From: Podospora bellae-mahoneyi
Lineage: Eukaryota > Ascomycota > Sordariomycetes > Sordariales > Podosporaceae
DNA length: 64,000 nt
NCBI RefSeq assembly: GCF_035222275.1
Contig: NC_085881.1
Span: 3,038,001 to 3,102,000 of the forward strand
Direction of reading: 5' to 3'
Shown in pieces: positions 53,092 to 64,000 of the stretch. Position 1 is the first letter of the stretch. Each line of letters starts with the position of its first letter. The translations under genes were made by a program, and so were the position numbers. Under the pieces are notes generated by a model that had not been told where the DNA came from, made no database searches, and saw only the letters and a program-made list of their open reading frames with translations.

Positions 53092-56000
53092 ATGGAGGAC
53101 TACGATGTTATCGAGCACAGCGACACAGCATTGGGCCCTGAAGTCGTGGCTCGGATACGCGACTGGCTCCAGCCAACCGACTACACAGCCGAATCGGGCG
53201 AATATTATCGTCACCTGTCGTCTCAAGCACCCGGCACAGGCCTGTGGCTTTGCCAAACAGACGAGTATAAAAAATGGCACGGCTCACCAGATCATGGCAG
53301 CTTATGGATCAAGGGCGTTCCGGGAGCAGGGAAATCTGTCATGGCAGCGAGCATCATCGGGCATCTAGAGACGACAGAGAACTGCCCGGTACTCTTCTTC
53401 TTTTTCCGAAACATTGTTGCTGCCAACTATTCTCCTCGCGCTCTTCTCCAAGATTGGCTTGCGCAACTTTTGCCCTTCTCTCCCAAGCTCCAGCTCGCAC
53501 TCCAATCACAGCTGAATACTGACCTGGCAATCATCTCCAACAATGACCTTTTTGACCATTTCCTCAGCGGAATATCCTGTGTCCCAAGACTCTATTGTGT
53601 TGCTGATGCCCTGGATGAGATGAACACGGACAGCAGACCATTCCTCGACAAGTTCAACCGCCTCGCCACGCACCGCCCAGGCTCCTTGAAGCTTCTCCTG
53701 ACCAGTAGACCTAAACAGTATCTCCAGAGCGCGTTGCGAGACACCTCGATTGTGCACATTAGTCTGCAACGGCATCTGGTGGATGTTGACATCGTTTCAT
53801 ATCTCAATTGTCGGCTTGAAAAGCTCTCCACATTGAACAATGCTGTGGAAAAGAACCAGCTTGTTGACTTGGTGGCTAAAAGGTCGGGAGGATTGTTTCT
53901 TTATGCCAAGTTGACCATGGACCAGATGGTGAGTCATTTCTAGGGCGATTATTACCTTGCTACCTAGTTTACTGACGTGCAAGCAGGAAGAGGCTTTGTC
54001 TAGGCAGGACCGAGTCGACATTTGTGCTCTGGAAGCATCACTCCCCACTGGATTGGAGGAAACATACGCCAACTTGTTGCAGAAACATCGTCAGGAGAGC
54101 CAGGTCGACCTCGAGTTCCAGGTTTTTCTCTTGGAAACTATCACCCATGCGTCCCGTCCATTGCGACTAACTGAGCTCGCCAGCCTCGCCGGATGTCTGA
54201 GCACCATTAATGAACCTTTGACACACTGGAAACATCTCATTAGTACCTGCTGTGGGCCACTTATTCAGGTGTTGGAAAGCGAGACTCTCCAAGTTATCCA
54301 CCACTCCTTCACCGAGTTTCTGAGAGGTGACGGCCGAAATAGCCCAAGTGGAACTGAGCCTTCTTCGGGCTTTCCAGTCATTAACTCAACAATTGCCCAC
54401 AAGAACGTGGCTTCTCGATGCTTGGTGTATGTTCAATCGCTTCCACTCCCGACCGTAAAACAACGCAGGTCATACCGCGAGCAATCTGACGATCGCCGAA
54501 ATGTCTGTTTACTCCATCCATTCTTCGATTATGCTATGGAGAATTGGGTGTATCACGCGAGCCGATATAATGCGAGAGACCACGGCTTTTTTCACACCAT
54601 TTTGTGCTTTCTGGCGCCCGATAACCTGGCCTTTTGGCAGTGGACAGGGCCTCCGTGGTATTGGGACACCGGCAACCCCTCTGAAGGGATTCCCACTGCT
54701 TTACATGTCGCAGCACACGCTGGGATGTACGAGTTTTGCCTTTGGCTCATAAACGAACAAAGGATGTCTGCTTCGTCAATCGCCAGCGACCATCGAACAC
54801 CCTTGCACAGGGCGGCAGAAAAAGGTCACGGCAAGGTTGCCTCACTCCTAATCCAATACAGCAGCGATCCGAACCCCGTAGATATATACGGATTGAAGCC
54901 TATTCACCTGGCAGCACGTTATAACCACTCTAATGTGGTCTCGACTTTGCTTCAAGCCGGGGTTGAGCCTGACACACCAACAACGAACGAGGATGATGAA
55001 AACCCCGGCTACTATGACGCTGGAAGAGATTTGCGAGAAAACAGGCCAGGCGAATGTGCAATCTATTATGCAAGTCGATATGGCCATCTGGAGACACTGG
55101 AGGCGCTGATTCCCTATTGCGCGCCGTCTGCGTTGGAGAAGATGCTCTGCGAATGTTGTCGTTTCGATCGTACTGATGCTGCGGCTGCAGTCTTGGCACA
55201 CTTGTCTATTCCAGTGGATGCTTCATACAGTGGAGCAACTGCACTCTACTTTGCGTGTGGGAATACCAATACCGACTTGGTCCAAGCCCTTATTGATCAT
55301 GGTGCCGATTCCAAGGCCCTATCAGTATTGGCATCACTTGCAGCAAGCTACGGCGGGCCGGCGGTAGAGCTCAGCTATGAAGAAATGGATGAAGGAACGG
55401 AATTTGTATTCGAGTCCTGCTGGTGTCCGGATGCGAATCAAGCTCCTTTGCATCGCTTGGTCCAAAGTTGGAACTACAACAATGATGCAGCTTGTCAGGT
55501 CATCCTTCGAATTCTTTTGGATGCCGGCGCTGATATGGAACAGCTAAACGACGATGGAGTAACTGCGTTACTTTTGGCAGCGTCATTCTCGTGTCGCTTT
55601 CCATTCAGTTCATCGATAGTACCGTGCGTGCCTGCTTTGAGGGCTTTACTGGCCTCGGGAGCAAATGTCAAGGCAACCTGCCCTAACGGAAACAAAGCAT
55701 TGCATTATGCCTTGGGACAAGACCAAGAAAGCCTAGAGGCTATGAGAGTTCTTTTGGAACATGAAGAAGGCCAACAAGAAAGGCGGTCTCTGGACTCACT
55801 CCACCGTCTCGGCAAGGTAGGGTCGTCCGACTCGGCTGACAGCGAAGCTCTATCGTGCAGGTTCATAGAGTACTTTGTCCAAGGCGGTCTTGATCCTGGT
55901 TACGAATTCTACAAAGGCAAAACTATGTTGGAGGCGGCAATGTATCAAAATCCCGGACTGTTCCAGACCTTGTTCTCCCTCTGCAAGGACGAGTCACTTA

Positions 56001-59000
56001 AGCAGCGATGTTGGTTCGCTTTAGCAGGCAAATGGCCCAGTAGGGAGAGCTGCATTCAGTATCTCAAGATCATGGTCGCGCAAGGCATGGACCCGAACAT
56101 CACACCGGAAGGTGGCCAGCCATTATACCTACACTTTTACAGGTACAATGACTTGCTTCAAGCTCTTGAGCTGGCAGGAGCCAAGGCCAGCGTGGTGGAT
56201 GCCAATGGAAACAATATTTTGCATCTTTTGTGCAAACTTGGCTGGGTGGAACGGTCTCAGCTGGAACACTTTATTGCACGCGGTGCCAACCCTCTTGCTA
56301 CCACTCTGGAGGGTGATACTTTGCTTCATCTTGTCGCTACGTGGTACGGAGGTTGGGGAGACCAGCCTGACCTTGTACAATGGCTGATTAGCCTCGGAAT
56401 ATCCGCGGATGCTACCAATACCTCTGGACAGACTCCTCTTCATGTGCATCTACAGCATGGTAAAAATCGACAGCAGGATGGCCACCTCTTCATCCACACA
56501 AATTCTTTCTTTTTTGACGCGGTGGGTTCGGTCAATCTGGAAATTCCTGATAAGAATGGCTTCAATGCTCTTCACTTGGCTTGTACAAAATCAGAAAGCG
56601 ACCTGGCCATACTGCTCGCTGCTGGAGCAAGCTTATTTTCGCGTACTGCTGATGGGCAGAATGCCCTACACCTTGCATGCCGAGCCAGGAAGGCCGATGT
56701 CGTGAGCCGTGTACTTGGGCTGCTTGGGGATGAGAGCAGCAACACGGATGGTGTTTTCAACATGATCAACAAACAGGATAACGGAGGGAGGGCCCCCTTA
56801 CATTATGCTTGCGTTAGCGGAGAAGTTGAAACTGTGGATATTCTTCTGAGATCTGGAGCCAACGTCAATGTGGAAGATTTGCATGGTCATACGCCACTGC
56901 ATTTGTGCGCTCAATTCAGGACAGAACCAGCGCTCTGGGACTTGTCTGGATACAAAAGAGATCCTGATCTTGGTGGTGTCGATGATTTCTATTTACCAGC
57001 CATGAACATCATTGTCAAGATGCTTTTGGATGCTGGTGCAGACGCTAAAGGTTGTGCTTCACGTGAGACAGCAACCCCTTTGCAGATGGCTATTGACATA
57101 GGCTGTACCGAGTTCATTGACGCATTCTATGCCCAGCAGGACATGTCGGTCAAGTCAGGGAGGACTCTGTCAAGCGATGGCCTCAGCAGCGAAACTGCCA
57201 GAGCTGATGTGGCCTCCGCACTGTTAAATCAGCGTCTCGACAAATATCTGGATGGATCAGGGAAGCCTGTGCTCGAATTGCTTTTGGACAATCCCAGCCG
57301 ATACTTGCGGCTTCTTACACCCGACGATGCAGCAAGTCTGATCAACCACGGATTCAGCAATAACCGGCATGATGGCAGATATTACCAGGTGCTCCTGGAG
57401 ATGATGCAATCTTCCGAGTATCTACTGTTGGCAAGGCAGGTGTCCGGGCTGATTCATTATTACAGCTCTCCTGACAATCTCAGGCTTTATCTTCAAACGG
57501 TGCGAGCCCAGTCAACGACAAATTCCTGGATGTGGACCTGGGTGGGACGTTACTTTGGCACGCGAGCCCTTACCCCTTTACAGATCATCTGTGAAGCACA
57601 GCGTCCTAGCATGGTGTTGTTAAGATACTTGCTGGGAACGCTTCAGGTGGATGCCAACACACGGTGCATCATGGTTGACCGGAAAAAGGGAAAGTTAATT
57701 TCTGGTGGTACAGCACTTCATCGACTTGCTGTTGTAGACTTCCGGTGGAAGCTGGATGCTACCCGCTACCTGCTCGCCACCGGTGCCGACATCAATGCGC
57801 TTAACGAGACTGGCGAGTCACCTCTTCACGTTGCTGCCTGCGGTGGAGTTAAGGATTATCATCGGCACGGGCCAGACCGGTTCAGTGATAACCGGAGTCT
57901 CAACGCTGTCCGAATCCTTCTCGATCATGGAGCTGATCCTGATCTCTTGGATGAAAAGGGCCTTGCCGCGATTCATAAGGCATGCATGCACTTCGATCAA
58001 TCAACAAGTCGCGACATTATCCAAGAGCTTCTTTCCAAGGGGGCAAGTGCCCTGGTTGGCGTCAGAAGCCCTCTGTTTGAAGCCGTACGGTACCACAACG
58101 TTCCAGCCTTCGAAGTATTGCTGGAGCATGGACTTGACGTCAATACGGTCTATGATGAAGGACCGATCATATTCCCCCAAAATGGCGACCCGATTGATGA
58201 GACAAAGCCTCGACGACGTTGTCTGCTTTGGTTCATGGCCATCGTTTCCCGTTGGCCTCTTGCTAGGTCACCTGCAACCTTGTCAATGGTGCGCATTATG
58301 GTCGAACATGGGGCGGATCTGTACCTCCCTTTAAACGACGAAGAGATGGTGTGTCATTATCTCTTCGAGTTCGCAAAACGGGAGATTGTGGAGGCATTGT
58401 TGCAGGAACCCTGTGTCTCACGGATTGACTTCAATCGTCCCGGTCAGTCTGGTCAAACGATCTTGATGGCGGCCTGCAGACGAGCTATCGAATGGAGGCC
58501 TCATGACTTGAAGAATGGATCAAAGCCGGCTTGGCTACCGTTGCAAACCCTGAGATTGAACTTGGGGATCAAACCTGATGCTACCGCTGTCGACAATGCT
58601 GGCCAGACGTCTCTTCATCATCTTTTACAAAATAAAGTGAGCACGGAGGACGAGATTCTTCATTTTATGAGGGACGAGGGTGTTGCTTCTACTCTCTTGA
58701 CCAAGGATAACGATGGGTTTTCGCCTCTTCATTATGCCCTCAAGCTGCTCCGGCCGAGAGTGTGCGAGTTTCTTTGCGACAAAGGAGCCGACATTTTTGA
58801 ACCGGACCCGAGTGGTTCTTTTACTCTTCACCACATTGCGGCACAGTGTGTTCAGACGGCTCGATCATTTGCCGACCCAACGGATGGAGCATGGGACTGG
58901 AACCCAATCTCCCATTCAACAACCTACTTTGATGATTACCTGACGCTCTGGAAAAGGTGTCTGAAGGAAGGAGCGTCAATCAACGCAACCGACCGAGATG

Positions 59001-59416
59001 GAAACACACCGTTGCACGTTTTTGTAGTGTCTCCAGACGCATGGACACCGCGTAAATACCCAGGGGATGAGGATGAGTATGATCCTGTGGCGTGCCATTT
59101 GAAGCGGTACAAGCAGCTTTTCCCGGCAGACAGTGGTGTTGATATATGGGCTTCCAATCGGGAGGGGGAGACGGTCTTGCATAGAATTGCTGGTCACTGT
59201 GTGGGAAGACGATGGGATAGACTCCTGGCGACACATTCTGGGAGACCGTCGGATGTGAAGCACATGCCGCATGATAAACAGCTTTTTGAAGCGTTTTTGA
59301 AGATGGGGGCGGATCCATTGAAGGAGGATGTGAAGGGGAGGAGTGCGCTGGATGTGGCGATTGCTTGGGGGAAGAAGTATATTTTGGACTTGGTTGCTTT
59401 GGATGGCGGGTCTTAA
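53092..59416 (+). CDS. Giant NACHT-ankyrin repeat protein (STAND/NLR type)
   Basis: Exons 53092-53928 and 53987-59416 give 2,088 residues; the start is MEDYDVIEHSD. There is no HET or HeLo-type N-domain: within 90 residues the protein reaches WLQPTDY, YYRHLSSQAPGTGLWL and Walker A GVPGAGKS, then Walker B LYCVADALDEM, LLLTSRPKQYL, and SGGLFLYAKLTMDQM at the exon junction. HHSFTEFLRGDG marks the winged-helix end. From about residue 500 to the end there are many ankyrin repeats (GIPTALHVAAHAG, HRTPLHRAAEKGH, GLKPIHLAARYNH, APLHYACVSGE, HTPLHLCAQF, ETGESPLHVAACGG, GNTPLHVF), spaced by longer non-repeat loops. NACHT drives oligomerisation, and the ankyrin part would sense a ligand. Such receptors are linked to fungal non-self recognition by family, not by evidence here. 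Confidence 0.92.
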
Positions 59417-59989
59417 GGGTTCGTGAATGGGATGGTATCAAGGAAGGTAGGGCTAACTTGAGCAGATGGATGGGGTTATATTCAATGATTACTTCTTGTA
59501 TTTACATGGGCATGGTCCGTTGCTTTCACAGGCCTCTTTTGTCATACAATATCGCCGCATTCAACCCATCCTTCAAAGCAGCCGTCTGATTGTTTAAAGC
59601 GTGCATGTTTTGTGGACGAAGATGGGTGTTTAAAACGGATGTGGCAGGAGGTATTCAAAATAAATTCTATTAATCCGAGCTTTTTCTATCTCTTTCATCA
59701 ACAAATCTTAGCTTTTGTTGGATTCTTTATGCTTAGATTAAGATGCCAGAAGGCTCAGAATAGAGTATTATCCAAACTTATGCTGTCTATCTTTAGCTAG
59801 GACTGACAGGTTGAATGGTTCAGAACAAAGGTTAGAAGGCTCGGCATAGAATGACAGTAACTAGCTATAATATCAGCCCTCTTTTTCCTCATAATGGATG
59901 CAGCGCACATGCGATTCAGGGGCAAGGTAACAGCTAAAAAGGAGATACTTATGTACTCCACTTCTCAAAAGTATCTCCACCAATCAAAA
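59417..59989. other. Intergenic region before tRNA-Tyr
   Basis: 3' flank of the NACHT-ANK gene; AT-rich between 59650 and 59800. No gene seen. Confidence 0.4.
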
Positions 59990-60077
59990 CCCCTTGTGGT
60001 GTAGTTGGCTATCACGTTCGGCTGTAAAGGAATTTATTGATACCGAAAGGTCACCGGCTCGATTCCGGTCGAGGGGA
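59990..60077 (+). tRNA. tRNA-Tyr (GTA) with a short intron
   Basis: Acceptor stem CCCCTTG pairs with CGAGGGG (one G-U), discriminator A. Anticodon stem TTCGG pairs with CCGAA. The loop CTGTAA-A holds anticodon GTA and is interrupted after the base 3' of the anticodon by a ~14 nt intron (GGAATTTATTGAT region), the standard position for eukaryotic tRNA introns. T-arm: CACCGGCTCGATTCCGGTC. CTTTT follows as terminator. Confidence 0.93.
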
Positions 60078-60668
60078 CTAATCTTTTGCAGCTTTTCCGC
60101 ATCTCCATTCTCTCGTCAAGATACCATGGTGTTTGATTCTGAGCTGTTTTTTTACCCTCCCGCTTTTTGCTACTTATAGGTCGTCAATGCTTGCTTATAT
60201 TCATGGGGCAGCATCGACCTTTTGTCTACATCTGATAGAAAGGCAAAACATTACAAAACCGGTGACTTTGACAATCTTCTAGCCACATGCCAAAGTCGAG
60301 ATATGTCAAATCTCTGATGGCAACCTGTCCGAACGAGGGGGTCACTGACATCGTTGTGGGCAGTTGTCCAACGAATCAGATGTCTTGATCCAGGATGTCC
60401 ATTTTTCACCTATTGTGGCAAGCCACTCATAGTCGCTCACAACCACACCTTTACGCGACACATCGGAGAAACGGTGCGGAGAACTGTGGCTTGACGTCAC
60501 GGGTCGTACGAGGGAATCTGGATTTCTGTCAATGCATGGGCGTCATCCCAACACTCGCTCGTCTCTTGCTTGAGTATTTCAACGTTTGTCTCAGCCATAT
60601 TTCATTCTTTGGATAGTTTATCAGACTTAATATCGACAGGGAAATTGACAATCATCCATCAAGGCACA
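60078..60668. other. Intergenic region upstream of the hendecad-repeat gene
   Basis: Contains the tRNA terminator and the 5' flank of the next gene. No other feature seen. Confidence 0.4.
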
Positions 60669-61962
60669 ATGCCGAGCACTACCCAAGCCAAGGTTAAGCA
60701 ACAGCCGGTTGCGGTGGCGTGTAAGTGGCCCCTGAACTGGATCCACATTTGCTGAAAGGGGAAACTTATTCGTTCATCTCACATCAGCATCGACGTCGAA
60801 GAAGGTACCGGCTGCGTCTGTCTCCAAGGCTGTCAAGACAACGACATCGTCGTCTTCAAAGCCTACCACAACATCGTCCACCAAGCCTACCGCAAAATCG
60901 TCAACCAAGCCTAAAGATGTGACCTCTTATGCCACCAGCAAAAGCCCAGCCCAGGCGAGGTCCGCAGCTAAGAAGCTGGCACCGGCTGTCGCATCCACGC
61001 CGGCAACACAGTCCTCCCCAAAGCCTAACTTCAGACCAGTCACCATGACAGCTCATACGAAGAAGGCTCTTGGGGTGTCCAGCCCGTCCAGCGTCAATAA
61101 GTCGGTGCCCATCGGACAGGTCAAGACCACTGCCGCTGTTCGATCTCCTGTCCCTGCCCGGCCTGCTCCCACTGCTGCGCGAGTCCCAGCCGCCTCCCCA
61201 GTCATGCCAAAGACTGCGACTTCCCAGACCAAGACAAAGCCTGCTGTTTCTGCTGCTCCAGTCAAGGCCTCTCCTCAACCTCCTGCCGTTACTCAAACCC
61301 AGAATCCCACGCCCCGAAAGAAGAAGTACGCCCCTGAAGCTCACATCCCAACCTCAAACTTCACCAAACAGCTCTCCAACACCGTTGGAGGTGTGGCTCA
61401 GGGTGTAGGGAGAACCGTCGGCGGCGTGGGTCAAGGCGTGGGGAGAACTGTCGGGGGAGTCACGCAAGGAGTTGGGCAGACAGCGTCTGGCCTGACCACT
61501 GATGCACTTGACACCCTGAACCGCACTACCAACTCGCTCGGTCGGGGTGATCTCTATGGCACTGTCGGGGGAGTTGCAGGCGGTGTCGGGAATACTGTCG
61601 GGAACACTACCAAGAACCTTGGTGGTGCTGTCGGGGGAGTTACGAGAGGGTTGGGGGATACTGTCAATCAGACTACGGACGGGCTAGGGAATGCGATCGG
61701 GGGACCTGTTGGTGGGTTGACGAAAGGGGTTGGGGGTGCTGTTGGGGGGGTTACGAGGGGGGTGGGGGATACGGTTGGGGGTGTTACGAGGGGATTGGGA
61801 AATACGGTTGGGAATACTACTGGTGCTTTGGGGAGAGGAGACTTGGGAGGTGTGGTTGGGGGTTTGGTTGGTGGGTTGGGGGAGACAGTTGGGGAGGTTG
61901 GAAAGGGGGTGGGAGGGATTTTGAGTCCAGTATTGGGGGGTGTTCTGGGGGGTGGGAAGTAG
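60669..61962 (+). CDS. Basic Ser/Thr/Pro protein with C-terminal 11-residue Gly/Val repeats
   Basis: Exons 60669-60720 and 60788-61962 (GTAAGT donor, CATCAG acceptor) give 408 residues. Residues 20-230 are low in complexity, rich in Lys, Ser, Thr, Pro and Ala (KPTTTSSTKPTAKSSTKPK). From about residue 240 on the chain is built of 11-residue units of the type TVGGV-x-x-G-V/L-G-N/R/D, about 16 of them, twice interrupted by LGRGDL. Hydrophobic residues fall at unit positions 2, 5 and 9, spacing 3-4-4, as in amphipathic 11-mer helices of lipid-surface proteins. No signal peptide. I do not recognise a named family; relatives probably exist in other ascomycetes. The coding strand of the repeat end is extremely G-rich. 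Confidence 0.82.
61378..61956 (+). repeat. Hendecad-coding repeats, G-rich
   Basis: Degenerate 33 bp units code for 11-residue repeats. Within 61700-61960 many runs of GGG to GGGGGGG lie on the coding strand, a strong G-quadruplex-forming composition. Confidence 0.75.
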
Positions 61963-62536
61963 GTCTGTAGGAGAGTGGTGCTTGTTTCTGGGGGTAGTGA
62001 TAGGGTTGAGATACACGAGTTGCCGGAATATGGTCATCCGCATCGAGATAACAAACGTCCTGCACTATGAAGTTATGAAGCTACCTAGCGAAAGATGATG
62101 CCTGTGTGTTGTACACTTGTCCAGCAAGTTGATGTTAACGATTAGCCAAAAAGACCTATAACAAATGGTTCTCGTCATTCTTCATACTCGCTCAACAAAA
62201 CAGAATCGAACATCTTTCTTTTGTTTTGTTAGTTTGTTGTTTGTCGTTGGTTTTCCCTTCTGTAACCTTTGTGTCTGGATAATGGGGAAAGAGAAGAAAG
62301 CAAAAGGCAGACCTTGGTCAACAAAGCCAAACATCAAGTAAGGAAAGCAGAAATCTGATAGGTGCCACCAGAACCATATACCCAAAACAAAACCCAAAAT
62401 AGAAAGGCGATCCCGTCATGGTAAGCCAGCTTGACCACGGTGAAGCTTGAGAGATGGAACTGCTAAGCCAATGGTAGTAGCCATGGACTCACTTCCGCCT
62501 CGATGTTATTTGGACCCCAAAGTTCACCTCAGTCCA
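61963..62536. other. Intergenic region
   Basis: 3' flanks of the hendecad-repeat gene and of the minus-strand relic. No feature supported. Confidence 0.4.
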
Positions 62537-63691
62537 TCACTGAGCATATCCGCGGGTCCAATACCGATACTGCTGGGAGCCTGCAACGCTTTGGTCCCAG
62601 TCCCCAGGCCCATGATTTGGCGCCTGCTGCAAGTCGATGTTGTTCCCACCGGCAGGTTGCGACAGATTGCACGGGTAGAAGTTCCCATCAGCGATGTAGT
62701 ACCGGTTCCCACCAGAATCATAGACGGTCCCATCAGGGGCAGGTTACCAGGTCGTTCCATTAGCGTCAGTGTAGGGGTTGAGCTTGGTTTGCTTCTCGGT
62801 CGATGCAGGCTGTGCGTGGCCCTTGTGGCGATATTGGAGAGGTCGGTGTGACGGAGGTACCGACCAGCCCCAGCCTCGAGAGTGATCGCGGACATCGGTG
62901 GACACAGGTGTTGTGCCGTACATCGAATCCGCGGTCTTTTTTCCATGTGATCGAGAGCCAGAGGAGGAACCCCCCGCTGGCTGAGTGTCGGCTCTGGCTT
63001 TGCCCTTGCCCTTGTCAGAAGAAGGGTCTTCACTGTAATACCACTCCGGCTGGGAGGGGACAGTTCTGTGGCGATCTCCATAACAATGCCGATCCCGACG
63101 GTAGAGTGGGCCAGGGGAGAGCCCAGTCGGTCATATGTGAGGTTGTGTTCGCGCGATATTTGTCTTTCTTATATCCAATATGTTCCCTCTTTGGCGGTAT
63201 CCTCTGTCCTGTAGAGTCCACGTCCTAAGTTTGGTCATTCGCCGTGTTGAATTTGTAATATGTGGCATATTTGTTCCACAGTTGAGTGGACGGGGCATTC
63301 AGTTCTTCCTCCTGTCATCATCGGCGCTCCCATTGTGAAAGTCTCCCAGGTTTGCTTGGGCGCCTCCTGGACTGGTTGTACTGATGAGGTATCCCCAATC
63401 CTCTCGGGCGCCTGCAAGGCCGGCTGTGGCTTTGATAATGAGGTGCCATAGCTTTGCGGGGACATCTGCTGGACTCGCTGTGTTAATCTGACAGGCGTAG
63501 CATAGTGTCTCTGTCGCCTGGAGCTGTTCCCCGGGGTGAGATAAGGATGCTCGTTGTAACGTTCGGTGCTGAAAGAGCCTGATCCGTAGCTAAGGGTTAT
63601 AGTCGTCGTCATAACTGTTACTTAGTTCCGCACGCGTGAAGTCTTCGTCATCGTAGCGACTCGAACTCCCTTGACCGAGATATCCAGACAT
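62537..63691 (-). pseudogene. Probable decayed gene for a Tyr/Gly/Ser-rich low-complexity protein
   Basis: The minus strand gives protein-like pieces in order. MSGYLGQGSSSRYDDEDFTR starts at 63691 and runs to YDDDYNP; a one-base surplus (CCTTAGC) then shifts to the frame YGSGSFSTERYNEHPYLTP... (to 63235). After a gap, EWYYSEDPSSDKGKGKARAD continues through KLNPYTDANGTTW, meets TAA, and goes on in the same frame as PAPDGTVYDSGGNRYYIADGNFYP to TGA at 62537. Composition (Tyr, Gly, Ser, Asp) is consistent throughout and differs from chance frames. I cannot name a family. A gene with introns I have misread is the alternative. Confidence 0.4.
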
Positions 63692-64000
63692 GCTGATTGC
63701 AAAGTGGAGAGCAGATAAATGGAGGATGATGGGCTGTGCGAGGTGGCCAGGGGTGTGATGATGGTAGGGCGTGAGTAAGGTAGTTGGGTGGTAAGAGTTT
63801 CCTGACGAATGTTGGGCTCTTCCTGCAATTTATAGGTATCCAGAAAGGAACAGGACGGTTCTCACATGCCACATCTGGGCCACGCCTCGAGACACTTTGC
63901 TGGTCCACTAAACTGCCGCAGAGGTACTTTTCATGATCGTAGCTGAAGTATCTTGACACAGGTTCCAGAACGTCGTCGAACTTCAAGTGATACAGCTTGA
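63692..64000. other. Right edge of the window
   Basis: Likely 5' flank of the minus-strand relic. An open minus-strand frame (63986-63648) lacks an ATG near its start and any motif. Confidence 0.3.

Overview
The window looks like nuclear DNA of a filamentous ascomycete, most likely a sordariomycete and perhaps Sordariales. The genes carry short introns of about 54-75 bp with GTAAGT/GTATGT-type donors and CTAAC/CTRAY branch points. The 5S rRNA genes are single and dispersed. The gene families are Pezizomycotina-typical: HET domain, NACHT-WD40, CFEM, DUF1996, DUF3176, Zn2Cys6 with a fungal-trans middle domain, fungal 7TM rhodopsin-like, and fungal secreted PLA2. Placement near Podospora is inference. 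Exon structures below were worked out by hand, and most were confirmed by reading-frame arithmetic across every junction.

Layout. 0-11.4 kb: a short-chain dehydrogenase, a membrane-anchored kelch protein, a 5S rRNA gene, a decayed cytochrome P450, a small secreted CFEM protein, a secreted DUF1996 protein and a second 5S gene. 11.6-17.6 kb: a fructosamine-kinase-like gene with an apparent one-base frameshift, a DUF3176 membrane protein and a secreted phospholipase A2. 18.8-26.7 kb: an accessory, transposon-rich island. It holds an internally deleted hAT element, a large NLR (STAND) gene (helical N-domain, NACHT, 13 almost identical WD40 repeats) interrupted by one in-frame TAG, a fragment of an unknown fungal family, and a truncated Fot1/pogo-type transposase. 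27.3-45.7 kb: mostly housekeeping and surface genes (PLL-like seven-bladed beta-propeller membrane protein, 7TM receptor-like protein, GAR transformylase, F-box protein, SUKH-like protein, GH64 glucanase, mucin-like membrane protein with a GC-AG intron, D-2-hydroxyacid dehydrogenase, Zn2Cys6 regulator). 46-64 kb: a HET-domain protein, a small secreted protein, tRNA-Asn, an FAD oxidoreductase, a giant NACHT-ankyrin protein, tRNA-Tyr with intron, a protein of 11-residue glycine/valine repeats, and a decayed tyrosine-rich reading frame.

How the genes relate. There is no biosynthetic cluster. The strongest theme is fungal self/non-self or immunity-like receptors: NACHT-WD40, HET domain and NACHT-ANK within about 39 kb. 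A second theme is the cell surface and secretome (kelch-TM, CFEM, DUF1996, PLA2, propeller-TM, 7TM, mucin-like TM, small secreted protein). The most interesting single locus is the NLR at 20391-24748. Its repeat array looks freshly homogenised with variation confined to a few residues, yet one TAG cuts the array off from the NACHT half, and the array has no ATG of its own. Second are the two 5S genes, whose few differences are largely compensatory in one helix. Third is the hendecad-repeat protein at 60669-61962.
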